NCBI GenBank assembly: GCA_016715625.1
Contig: JADJZU010000017.1
Span: forward strand, 1 to 64,000
Direction: 5' to 3'
DNA: 64,000 nucleotides
From: Bacteroidota bacterium
GTDB lineage: Bacteria; Bacteroidota; Bacteroidia; Chitinophagales; LD1
The translations under genes and the position numbers were made by a program. This document shows positions 36,080 to 45,837 of this stretch, in pieces. Within the stretch, counting starts at the first letter, position 1. Every line of letters begins with the position of its first letter. The notes below the pieces were generated by a model. That model searched no databases. It saw nothing but the letters and a program-made list of their open reading frames with translations, and was not told the DNA's origin.

Positions 36080-36154
36080 GGTGCGAAAATTTATCTAAAT
36101 CTAAAACTTTAATCTACTTACTGTGCAAGGGTGCAACGCGTGCGCTCATTCTTT

Positions 36155-36162
36155 TATCTTTG
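36155..36162 (+). promoter_or_regulatory. -7 promoter element of the giant surface-protein gene
   Basis: TATCTTTG, an exact TAnnTTTG match, 18 bp before the ATG at 36180, which gives a very short leader. No convincing -33 TTG is visible. Confidence 0.4.
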
Positions 36163-36179
36163 GTGCACCAAACACCCCT

Positions 36180-39100
36180 ATGAAAAAAACCTCGTTACTC
36201 TGTTTCTCGGTCTTGCTATTCTGCTTGTGCCACGCCCAAACCGACACGGTGTTTTGGTTTGCAGCGCCCGAGGTTTCTATACACACCGCTAATTTCGACA
36301 GGCCCATTGTGCTGCGGATGACCACCGCCACACAACCCGCCACCGTCACCATTTCGCAACCGGCCGGTGGAGGCCTACCTCCGCAAGTAGTCAACATTCC
36401 GGCCAACAACACACAGTCCGTTGACCTCACTGCCTGGATAGACCAAATAGAAAACAAACCGGCCAACGCAAACCTGAATTATGGGTTAAAAATTTCTTCC
36501 ACGGCTTCCATCACCGCTTACTATGAAGTGGTCAGCGCACAATGTCAGTGCAACCCCGAAATTTTTGTACTCAAAGGACAAAGTGCCCTTGGTAACGATT
36601 TCTGGATTCCTTCCCAGAACTATCTCGACAATAACAGTGCTTATTCGCCCGTTCCGTTTTCCTCTTTTGATATTGTAGCCACACAAAACAATACCACGGT
36701 GACCATTACTCCATCCAATGCTATTGTGGGCCATGCGGCCGGTGTACCGTTTAATGTCTTGCTGCAGGAAGGACAAACTTACTCGGCAACTGCTGCCAGC
36801 GGATTGGCTGCGCAGCATTTGCAAGGCTCCAGAGTAACATCCAACAATCCCATTGCCATTACCGTGAAAGACGATTTGCTGAACGGGGCTCCTTTTGGTG
36901 GCTGCTCCGATTTGGGTGGCGACCAAATTGTACCTGTTAATTTACTGGGCACCGAATACATTGCTATGAGCGGTTTCCTAAATGCACCCGGTGACCAATT
37001 GTTTATTACCGCCACACAAAACGGAACCTCCATTACCAAAAACGGAGTGCTGGTAACGACCATCAATGCAGGACAAACGTATCAACTGCCCATAGCAGGA
37101 GCTTCTGCTTATGTGCAAACAAGCGCTCCGGCTTATGTGTGGCAAATGAGTGGCTTCGGTTGCGAAATAGGCATGGACCTCATTCCGCCCATTGTTTGCA
37201 CAGGAGGATTTTCGGTTTCTATTACGCGCTCCACTACCGAAGACCTTTATGTGAACGTAATGGTACAGAATGGCGGACAGGGAAATTTTACGGTTAACGG
37301 AAATAATGCCGTCATCACCGCGGGCATGTTTACGCCCGTACCTGGCACGGGTGGGCAATGGCTGAGCTCGCAGGTGTCGCTGCCGGTAGCACAGTATCCG
37401 CAAAACACCTCTATTTCTATCAATAACTCCACTTCGTTGTTTCACTTAGGTGTTATTCATGGTTCGGGAAGTAGCGGAACCCGCTTTGGTTACTTCAGCA
37501 ACTTTGCCAAGTTTGAAGTAAATGCCGTGGCAGCAGCGCCCAGTATATGTGCCGGCTCGGGCTTGCAACTTAATGCAGATTCAATTCCATTGGCCGTTTA
37601 TTCCTGGACTGGGCCTTCCGGCTTTTCGTCTGCGCTGCAAAATCCGTATATCGCCAGTGCATCGCTTGGCAATTCGGGCGATTATATCCTTACAGCTAAT
37701 GTGCTCGGCTGCGCCAGCAATGCTGACACTGTAAATGTGCAAGTGCTCAACTGCTTTCCCGATTCAGATAACGATGGCATCACCGATGAGTACGATATTG
37801 ACGATGACAATGACGGCCTGCCCGATGTGGTGGAATGCGGCAACGGCACCTTGCAAAATCTGATTGTAAACGGAAGTTTTGAGCAACCGGTGATAGCCGG
37901 AACCAATGTGGGATACTACACACAATCCAATGTGCCGGGCTGGCTTACCAGCTCTACCGATACCACCATTGAACTCTGGGGTAATAACTTTAATGGGGTG
38001 CCGGCTTATGCTGGCAACCAACATGCCGAGATAAACTACACACAAATGAGCGCCCTCTATCAAGATCTAGCCACCACACCTGGCAGCATTTTGGTTTGGT
38101 ATTTTGCGCATCGCGGAAGGTCGGGCGTAGATGTGATGCAATTGCGCATTGGCGCTCCAGGCAATACCCAGCAGCAAGGACAGTTTAGTACCGGAAGCAC
38201 CGCCTGGAATGTTTTTAGCGGAAGCTACATCGTGCCGGCCGGACAAACGAGCACTCGCTTCGAATTTCAGGCCATTAGCACCGCCAGCGGTAGTCCCGCA
38301 GCCGGTAATTTTATTGATGACGTAGCTTTTTATGATGTGCTCTGCACCACAGATAATGACGGTGACGGAGTGCCCAACTCGCTCGACTTAGATTCGGACA
38401 ACGATGGCATCTATGATTTGGTAGAAGCCGGACATACGACTGCCGATGCCAACAACGATGGCAGGATTGACGGAGTAAATGCCAGCTTCGGACAAAACGG
38501 TTTACATACTTCGCTGGAAACAAACGACAACATCAGCACGGGCATTACTTACACCGTAGACAATAGCGATGGAAACGGACCGTATGATTTCCTCTCGCTT
38601 AACAGCGATGGCGACACCTGCTACGATGTTATTGAAGCCGGCTATGTTCCATTGCTGGACGATGCGGATGGCTTATTGGGAACAGGCACACCCACCGTAA
38701 ATGCCAATGGTATAGTGCAGGGAGCCGGTGGTTACACCACTCCGCTCAACAGCACCGGCACCGCTCCCGATTTTCAGAATGCCGCTTACAATGGATGCAA
38801 ATGCTCGCTTGTTTTCAACACCACTGTGGATACGGCTGTGTGTCAGGGCACCCTATATACCCTGCCCAATGGAAGCACCACTGCTACCTCCGGCATATAC
38901 ATAGATACACTCCTCACCATCCCCCTGCATTGCGATAGTATTATCACAACCAATTTGACGGTGAATCCGAACTATGCTTACGCGATGAATCCGATTATTT
39001 GCCCAAACACTACCTACATCTTGCCGGGTGGAAACATCGTAAACACAAGTGGTGTGTATGTAGATAGCTTAAGCACTTCCACCGGGTGCGATAGCATAAT

Positions 39101-41316
39101 TACCACCCACCTCACCGTAGGCTCGTTTGTGGTAGATGCCGGACCGAATGCCCTCATCTGCCTGGGCGACTCCGCGCAACTAAGTGCCACCGGAGGTTTA
39201 ATTTATACCTGGACATCGGCAGCGGGTTTAAGCAACACCGGCATCGCCAACCCCAAAGCAAGCCCTACCACAACCACCACCTATACCGTTTCCACCCAGG
39301 TGGAAGTGGGCAATGCCATAGTGAACGGAGATTTCAATAGCGGCAATACCGGTTTTACCTCTTCCTACGCCTATACTCCTCCGCCCAATACCAGCGAAGG
39401 ACAATACTGGGTAAGCACCAATGCACAAACCTGGAATGGTGGCATGGCGCCCTGTGGCGACCACACCTCGGGCAATGGCAATATGTTGCTGGTGAATGGC
39501 GCTACTACGGCCAATGTTTCCATCTGGTGCCAAACCGTGCCGGTGGAGCCCAATACCGACTACGCTTTCAGCACCTGGCTGGCTTCGCTTACTGCAGGCA
39601 ATCCCGCGCAATTACAGTTTTCTATCAACGGCAATTTACTGGGGTCCGTATTCACTGCATCCAACACCACATGTGTGTGGCAGCAATTTTACACCACCTG
39701 GAATTCTGGAATAAATACCTCCGCCAATATTTGTATTGTGAACCAGAATACGATAGCGAGTGCCAATGATTTTGCCATTGATGATATTTCCTTTGCGTTG
39801 CTTTTGCACCGGCACCGATACTGTAACGGTTACCGTGCACAATCCCACTACCACCATAATTGATACCGCTGTTTGCAACGGTGTTACTTACACCTTTCCG
39901 CAAGGAAATACTTCTACCATTACCACCAACGATACGGCATTACTCACCGACCAGTTTGGTTGCGACAGCACAGTGATTACTCACCTGACCGTGAATCCTA
40001 CTCCCATTACCAATGTATCCGATACCATCTGCGCCAACCAAACCTACACGCTGCCTTTAGGCAACGTGGTAAATGCCTCAGGGATTTATTACGATACACT
40101 TTCTACCTCCCTTGGATGCGATAGTGTGATTATTACAGCGTTGACGGTAAATCCTGTTTCTGCCACTTCAGTTTCAGATACTATTTGTGCGGGCGATGTC
40201 TATACGCTGCCCAACGGTAATGTTGTGTCTGCATCCGGAGTTTACCCGGTTACATTATCCAACCAATATGGCTGCGATAGCGTGGTCTCCACTACACTCA
40301 CTGTTTTGCAGCTAAGCCTCAATCTTACACCAACGCATGTTACCTGCTGGGGAGATGGCGATGGAACCATTACCGCTACGGCCGGCAATGGCGTTTCGCC
40401 CTACCAATACGATTTGCAACAAGGGGGAAATTCCATTGACAACAACAGCACCGGAAACTTCCAAACTTTGGGTGGTGGTAATTATACCGTAATCATTACT
40501 GATGATTTTGGATGCACCGCCACTGCCAATACAAATATCAACGAGCCAGCGTTACTGCAAACAGCTTTCTCCTATCAAGATGTAAGCTGCTTTGGCGAAC
40601 AGGATGGCACCATAAGCATTTCTGCCACCGGTGGCACCCCCGGATACACCTACGCACTCAGCTCCGGCAACAGCAATAACTCGGGCAGTTTTGGTGCTTT
40701 ATCGGCCGGCAGTTATAGTTATACCGTTACCGATGGCAACGGATGCACCGACTCCGCTGCGCTGCAAATAACCGAGCCGGCACAGGTGCTGGTATCGGTA
40801 GTTCCCGACAGCCTCGCGATAAACCTGGGCGAAAGTGCACAACTAAACGCCAGCAGTAATTATGCTGCCGCTACTTATAATTGGAATCCTTCCTCCGGCT
40901 TAAGTTGTGCCGATTGCAGCAACCCTACCGTTACGCTTTATAATTCGCTTACCTACCGCTTAACGGTAACGGTAGACATCAGCGGGAATAGTTGCTATGC
41001 TTACGCACAAGTTCCGGTAACAGTGATAAAAAATTACGACCTGTTTATTCCCAACGTATTTACTCCCAACGGGGATGGCGCCAACGATGTGTTTCAGCTC
41101 TTGGGCAATTTACCTGCGCTGAAGTTTATAGAGATGCGGATATTCAATCGTATAGGCGAAAAAGTGTTTGAAAGCAATAACATCTACTTTACCTGGGATG
41201 GTAGCTACAAAGGCAAAATGCTGGAGCCGCAGGTTTTGGTATACACCCTAAACGCTGTGTTTATTGATAACCATAGCGAAGAACTTTTTAAGGGCAGCAT
41301 TACGCTGTTGCGGTAA
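36180..41316 (+). CDS. Giant T9SS-secreted surface protein (IgGFc-binding-like, SprB repeats, type B sorting domain), one frameshift
   Basis: About 1711 residues once one extra T in the TTTT run near 39811 is removed; the raw sequence reads as two frames, 36180-39863 and about 39790-41316. The signal peptide is MKKTSLLCFSVLLFCLCHAQ. An IgGFc-binding-like domain follows (about 100-450), then an Ig-like unit with YSWTGPSGFSS. Two acidic calcium-binding TSP3-like stretches (DSDNDGITDEYDIDDDND; DNDGDGVPNSLDLDSDNDG) flank a carbohydrate-binding-like module. Several TYTLPNG...SGIYxDTL...GCDS repeats and two SprB repeats come next. The C-terminus (FTPNGDGANDVFQ) is a CHU_C type B sorting domain. It is likely exported by T9SS and acts in adhesion or gliding. 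Confidence 0.88.
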
Positions 41317-41329
41317 AACATGAATCTAC

Positions 41330-42103
41330 TTAAAGCGCCAGCAAACACACCACCGGACAGTGGTCGCTGTGCTTTACCTGCTGCAGCATGGTAGCCGAAA
41401 CCAATTTTTTCTCCAGGTTTTTGGTGGCTGCTATGTAATCGATACGCCAGCCTTTGTTATTGGCCCTTGAGTTGGCCCTAAAGCTCCACCAACTGTATTC
41501 GTGCGCCTGCTGTGGATGAAAAAAACGAAACGTATCTATAAACCCGGAGTTAAAATACTTTTCCATCCAGGCGCGCTCTTCGGGTTTAAAACCTGAAGCA
41601 TCTTTATTGCTCACCGGATTGTGAATGTCTATTTCGCGATGGCAAATATTGTAATCGCCACACACCAGTATCTTGCTGCGTGTTTTTTGCAAGTCGTGTA
41701 TATAGTCAAAGAAAAAATCGAGATAGTTCATCTTCACCTCTTGCCTTTCGTCTCCGGTGGTGCCACTCGGAAAATACGCACTCATAATACTTACCCCTAT
41801 ATCTATCCGCAGATTTCTTCCCTCCGCATCATAGGTTTTGTTGCCGGTGCCCTCCACCACACAGTCGGGTTTTATCTTGGAGAAAATAGCCACTCCGCTA
41901 TAGCCCTTTTTTTCGGCCGGAAAAATAAACGTGTGATAGCCCAGTGCCTCAAAAGGAGCCGGATCAAAATCGGGGCGCGACACTTTAATTTCCTGCAAGC
42001 AAAGCACGTCCGGATTTTCCTGCTTCAGCCACTCGGCCAAGCCTTTGCTGAGCGCACTGCGAATACCGTTTACATTATAGCTGATGACTTTTAACTGGGC
42101 CAT
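41330..42103 (-). CDS. xth: Exodeoxyribonuclease III
   Basis: 257 residues, full length. Endonuclease/exonuclease/phosphatase fold with metal-binding Glu in LCLQEIKV near residue 38, DYNICHREIDIHNP near residue 150, and the terminal SDHCPV holding the catalytic His. It cuts abasic sites and trims 3' ends in base-excision repair. The protein matches the Xth/ExoA family used by most bacteria. It converges with the giant surface-protein gene (14 bp between stops). Confidence 0.94.
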   Translation of the reverse strand: MAQLKVISYNVNGIRSALSKGLAEWLKQENPDVLCLQEIKVSRPDFDPAPFEALGYHTFIFPAEKKGYSGVAIFSKIKPDCVVEGTGNKTYDAEGRNLRIDIGVSIMSAYFPSGTTGDERQEVKMNYLDFFFDYIHDLQKTRSKILVCGDYNICHREIDIHNPVSNKDASGFKPEERAWMEKYFNSGFIDTFRFFHPQQAHEYSWWSFRANSRANNKGWRIDYIAATKNLEKKLVSATMLQQVKHSDHCPVVCLLAL

Positions 42104-42126
42104 GGTTCTCTATTTTTTAAAAACTA

Positions 42127-42154
42127 AAAAGCCACCGCAGTGTGGGTGGCTTTT
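42127..42154 (-). terminator. Intrinsic terminator after the lipocalin-like lipoprotein pair
   Basis: A 10-bp stem AAAAGCCACC / GGTGGCTTTT with an 8-base loop, 18 bp after the stop at 42172. On the minus strand it is followed by further T. Confidence 0.75.
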
Positions 42155-42171
42155 AGCTATAAGTGAATAAT

Positions 42172-42657
42172 TTATTTGCCGTAATAAAACTCTTCGTTGC
42201 CCAAGCGGAGTTTCAGATTGTTTTTGTCTAAATCCAGAATACGGAAAATACGGGCATCGTTGGTGGTACCATCGCGCAGCTGCAAATCTTCATCGCTGTT
42301 AATCAACTGCCACTCGCCTGTGGTCAGGTGAGGAATAATGGTGGTGTCGATATAATTCAGCGTATCGGTATTAATCACATACACCATGTTCACGCTATCG
42401 TAGCCGAGGGTGTCGGTAAGTATGGCACTGCCGGGTGTAAGGATAAACTCGCTATAGCTTTCGCTGTAGAAATTGTTCTCGTCCAGCGACAGTTCAAATC
42501 CACGGAAGGTCGTATCAAAGTAAAGGGTGCGGTCCTGTCCATCGAAAAGATAGCGGTCCATTTTCCAGGTGCCTACCAGTTTTTTCAAAAAGGCATTCTT
42601 GTTGCACGATGCCAGAGTAAGCGTAAGGGCCAGAGCGATAAAGAAGTATTTTTTCAC
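42172..42657 (-). CDS. Lipocalin-like lipoprotein
   Basis: 161 residues with a lipoprotein signal ending LTLASC. The mature part starts LVGTWKMDRYLFDGQD, as in the lipocalin-like proteins common in Bacteroidota, and is beta-rich with YSESYSEFIL and a C-terminal DLDKNNLKLRL. No ligand is known. A similar protein is encoded 27 bp upstream, so this is a tandem duplicate pair sharing one operon and one terminator. Confidence 0.75.
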   Translation of the reverse strand: MKKYFFIALALTLTLASCNKNAFLKKLVGTWKMDRYLFDGQDRTLYFDTTFRGFELSLDENNFYSESYSEFILTPGSAILTDTLGYDSVNMVYVINTDTLNYIDTTIIPHLTTGEWQLINSDEDLQLRDGTTNDARIFRILDLDKNNLKLRLGNEEFYYGK

Positions 42658-42684
42658 GAGTGGGTTTTTTATAGTTGGATAAAA

Positions 42685-43095
42685 TTATTCGGGTGTTTTG
42701 CTCAGGTAGAGTTGCGAAGTATCGTTGCGCAACTGCACATGTGTTTTGGTCAGATTAAAAATGGTATATTCTCTTTTATAGGTTTTGGTCAGGCTGTCGG
42801 TTAAATCGAGGTACTGATTTTCGAGCACTATCTTTTCCAGATTATCTTCAAAGGAATAGGTGCCGCTGATGTTTACGCTGTCGGGGTTGGTATAAAACTC
42901 CGAAAAAGTGCTGGCATCGCTGAAGGTGATAGTGTAGTTCGGAAACCGGCTTTGAAAAACACTGGTTTTGTCGGTGTTGTATAACAGGTACTTATAAAGC
43001 GTCCATTCACCGTTCAGGTTGTCTTTGTATACTTTTTCTTTGTTGCAGCCCGCTGCCATCAGCACCACCACCAGCATCATTACTATTTTCTTCAT
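42685..43095 (-). CDS. Lipocalin-like lipoprotein, paralogue of the downstream gene
   Basis: 136 residues. The lipoprotein signal ends VLMAAGC. The mature start LNGEWTLYKYLLYNTDK and the strand-rich SFEDNLEKIVLENQYLDL resemble the neighbouring gene (GTWKMDRYLF...). It is the first gene of the pair. Function unknown. The pair probably arose by duplication. Confidence 0.72.
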   Translation of the reverse strand: MKKIVMMLVVVLMAAGCNKEKVYKDNLNGEWTLYKYLLYNTDKTSVFQSRFPNYTITFSDASTFSEFYTNPDSVNISGTYSFEDNLEKIVLENQYLDLTDSLTKTYKREYTIFNLTKTHVQLRNDTSQLYLSKTPE

Positions 43096-43157
43096 ACGTT
43101 GTAAACTTTAAGCCGAAAATAAAAAAGGTTTCCAATCAGAATGAGACTCTTCGCGGC

Positions 43158-43183
43158 TACATCTTTAAAATCTTCTCCACTGC
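43158..43183 (-). repeat. Copy A of the aminotransferase 3'-end repeat
   Basis: 26 bp, identical to the real gene end (45839-45864) at 24 of 26 positions. Read on the minus strand it encodes AVEKILKM and a stop, like the aminotransferase C-terminus AAEKILKM. It lies just outside the hepT stop. Confidence 0.6.
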
Positions 43184-43208
43184 AATTTTACTTTAACTGG
43201 GAGTGGGG

Positions 43209-43550
43209 CTAGTCTTTTTTAATTACCGATGTAATATCCTTAATTAAAACAGGCAACTCCAAATTTATTATAGACCACACTTCATGTTCATCTATGCCCA
43301 TGTAGTCGTGTACAATTAAGTTTCTAAACCCTTTAATGTTTGCCCAATCAACTTGCTGTTGCGATGATTTTAAATTATCGGAAAGGCGCGAAACGGCTTC
43401 GCCAATCAACACAAAATTCATCATTACAGCATCATACGTTTTAAGGTCTGCCACCAATGCTTCTGCATTCGTAACCGGTTTTACAAAATCAAGAATTTTT
43501 TGCGCGCAAACCAATATCTCCTCCAAATTGGCATCGTCTTTTTCAAGCAT
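43209..43550 (-). CDS. hepT: HepT-like ribonuclease toxin (DUF86)
   Basis: 113 residues, predicted all-helical. The active-site motif R-X4-H-X-Y is present as RNLIVHDYMG near residue 78. HepT is an RNase toxin that is kept inactive by the nucleotidyltransferase MntA, which AMPylates it at the Tyr of this motif. The gene overlaps mntA by 8 bp and is downstream of it, the usual order. It sits in a small module between copies of the aminotransferase 3' end. Confidence 0.9.
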   Translation of the reverse strand: MLEKDDANLEEILVCAQKILDFVKPVTNAEALVADLKTYDAVMMNFVLIGEAVSRLSDNLKSSQQQVDWANIKGFRNLIVHDYMGIDEHEVWSIINLELPVLIKDITSVIKKD

Positions 43551-43842
43551 AGACGGCAGTTTTCAAAATTCTGTCTTTAAAGTGTGGTTTCAGTGAATTG
43601 GGGTTGGCTAAGTCTACCTCTTTATTAAACGTCCGGCTCAGGTATTCGCGCAGGGCATTTTTGGTTTGCCGGTAGTTGGGTATATCCGGTTCAATAACAA
43701 CCAAAAAATCAATGTCGCTTTGTTCTGTGTTTTCGTCCCGGGCAAACGAACCAAACAAACCAATCTGCGCCACATGAAATTTTTGCCGTAAAAAAGCTTT
43801 TTGACTACGCAGCGTATTAAGAATTTCGGTTTTGCTAAGCAT
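43543..43842 (-). CDS. mntA: MntA-like nucleotidyltransferase antitoxin
   Basis: 99 residues from the ATG at 43842; the open frame continues upstream to 44052 but that part is spacer. The minimal nucleotidyltransferase signature GSFARDENTEQSDIDFLV is near residue 32, with the two catalytic Asp in SDID. MntA attaches AMP to the HepT Tyr and neutralises it. Variant GSFARD replaces the common GSFARG. It partners with hepT (8 bp overlap). Confidence 0.9.
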   Translation of the reverse strand: MLSKTEILNTLRSQKAFLRQKFHVAQIGLFGSFARDENTEQSDIDFLVVIEPDIPNYRQTKNALREYLSRTFNKEVDLANPNSLKPHFKDRILKTAVYA

Positions 43843-43947
43843 GGTTACAAATCTAAGCGCAATATACAAAACCAAAAGCCTTTGTCTACTATGCGCATCC
43901 AACCGCGGTTTGTAGTAAAAAGTGTAGTAAAGCAACTTATGCTGTCC

Positions 43948-43973
43948 TAAATCTTCAAAATCTTCTCCGCTGC
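43948..43973 (-). repeat. Copy B of the aminotransferase 3'-end repeat
   Basis: 26 bp, 23 of 26 identical to 45839-45864. On the minus strand the frame around it reads KEGTIKRAAEKILKI and a stop, parallel to KEDETLKCAAEKILKM at the aminotransferase end. It separates the TA pair from the T9SS protein gene. Confidence 0.6.
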
Positions 43974-44087
43974 GCGCTTGATTGTTCCTTCTTTTTATTA
44001 CCCGATTTGTCTGATAATACTTTTTCGCATAATCATAGCCTATCTCAGACATAGAATAAGTTATTTTCTACTTACATTAGCACACAC

Positions 44088-45725
44088 ATGTGTTTCAGAT
44101 TTAAATACCGACTTTGGGGCTTTGTTGCAATACTATTGTTGCATTCTTCTGGTAATGCTCAGCCAAGTTTTGCCAAAGTCTGGGATCGTACTTATACTGG
44201 CGGTCAGCTGTACTCTGCAAAACCAACTTACGATGGCGGCTACATAATGTGCGGAGTTTCGTATGTGGGTATTGCTGGTGACAAAACAGAGCCATTGATT
44301 GGACACTCAGATATCTGGGTGGTGAAGGCAGATTCCTTGGGGAACAAAGAATGGGATAGAACAATTGGGGGAAATTTCGTTGATGGGTTTAGTAAGGTTT
44401 TCCCAGCTAGAGATTCCTCTGGTTTTTTGCTGTGCATTGCCTCCAGTTCTAACTTATCGGGAAACAAAACCGAAAATTCTATTGGATTACTTCAAAGTGT
44501 AGACTATTGGATAGTGAAATTAGACAATCATGGGGTTGTTGTCTGGGATAAAACGATTGGAGCTTATGACACTGATTACCCCGTGGGAATAGAGCAAACC
44601 CCTGATGGCGGATTAGTGATTTTGGGAGAATCAAACTCTGACAATACCGGCCACAAAACCGACACTGTGAGAGGTAAAGATTTTGATTTGTGGGTTGTAA
44701 AACTCGACTCTTCGAGGAACATTTTGTGGGATAAAACCATCGGTGGTATGGATGTGGAGTACGCCCGTTGCATCACTACAGACAAGCATGGTAACATAAT
44801 TGCGGGTGGGGTTACGGCATCAGATTCAGGCATAGACGTAAGTCAGGCCCGCAAAGGTATTATTGATTACTTTTTGGTGAAAATCGATGCTAATGGTGAA
44901 ACCATATGGAATAAAAGATATGGTGGTGAATTTTATAATGATTTGTCTGCCATCACTGCAACGCACGATGGGGGATTTGTCCTGCTTGGCTATTCCACTT
45001 CAGGTATTGGTGGTGATAAAACCACCCCGAAAATTGACACTGTTCTTTACTATGATGACTACTGGCTTGTAAAAGTTGACTCCAATGGAAACAAAGAATG
45101 GGATAGGTCGTATGGCGGAATTGGATTAGACCGAACCAATTTCGGTGCGATTTTCCAAACAACGGATCGTGGCTTTTTACTTAGTGGCTATTCGTATTCA
45201 CAAGCAAGTGGTAATAAATCGGAAGACAACTTAGGGTATACCCAACTATGGATGGTTAAAACAGACTATCTGGGCAATTTAATCTGGGACAAAACCATTC
45301 AAACCAAAAGCCATACGAACGGAGGTGCGGTAATCCCATTAAGTGGTCAATGTTATGTAGCCACATCAAGTGTTGTAGATGGTAGTGGCGGTTATCAATC
45401 TCTTTCACCATTTGCATATCTTGGATATCCAGGATACTGGTTATTGAAGATATGTGATACCGCTGACTACAATTACGCCCAAACCCAAGCTACGCAAAGC
45501 GAACTCAATATTCTACCTAATCCCTCCAGTAACTTTATTCAGCTACAGTCAATTCACGGGGATGTTTCTGACGTGAAAATTTTTTCCAGCAATGGGCAAC
45601 TTGTAAAGGAAAGTTCAGATGCGTTTCAAATAGATATTAGCAATCTTCTTCCGTCTGTTTACGTTATTAGGGCAAGCGCAGGTGGAAACACATATCATCG
45701 AAAACTTGTAAAAAGCAAGGATTGA
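44088..45725 (+). CDS. T9SS type A-sorted repeat protein (propeller-like)
   Basis: 545 residues. Signal peptide ending HSSGNAQ. About seven repeats of 45-60 residues follow, each with a version of GGYIMCGVSY...DIWVVKADSLGNKEWDRTIGG, suggesting a beta-propeller. The C-terminus (LNILPNPSSNFIQLQS to KLVKSKD) is a Por secretion tail type A. The protein should be exported through T9SS and released or anchored. Function unknown. The gene appears richer in A and T than its neighbours and lies between copies B and C of the aminotransferase 3'-end repeat, which hints at insertion. Confidence 0.87.
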   Translation: MCFRFKYRLWGFVAILLLHSSGNAQPSFAKVWDRTYTGGQLYSAKPTYDGGYIMCGVSYVGIAGDKTEPLIGHSDIWVVKADSLGNKEWDRTIGGNFVDGFSKVFPARDSSGFLLCIASSSNLSGNKTENSIGLLQSVDYWIVKLDNHGVVVWDKTIGAYDTDYPVGIEQTPDGGLVILGESNSDNTGHKTDTVRGKDFDLWVVKLDSSRNILWDKTIGGMDVEYARCITTDKHGNIIAGGVTASDSGIDVSQARKGIIDYFLVKIDANGETIWNKRYGGEFYNDLSAITATHDGGFVLLGYSTSGIGGDKTTPKIDTVLYYDDYWLVKVDSNGNKEWDRSYGGIGLDRTNFGAIFQTTDRGFLLSGYSYSQASGNKSEDNLGYTQLWMVKTDYLGNLIWDKTIQTKSHTNGGAVIPLSGQCYVATSSVVDGSGGYQSLSPFAYLGYPGYWLLKICDTADYNYAQTQATQSELNILPNPSSNFIQLQSIHGDVSDVKIFSSNGQLVKESSDAFQIDISNLLPSVYVIRASAGGNTYHRKLVKSKD

Positions 45726-45837
45726 GGTTGAATAGCAGATGCCTTTGTTATGATTCGCAGCACGATTTAATCCTCTTATGCATTAGTAACAATAGCGTAC
45801 CAAACGGTTTAATGCGTGATACCAAACCATTTGTATA

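Noticed and set aside
43843..44052. Longer N-terminus for MntA
   Set aside because: Upstream codons run through repeat copy B and show no nucleotidyltransferase homology; the ATG at 43842 gives the normal family start.
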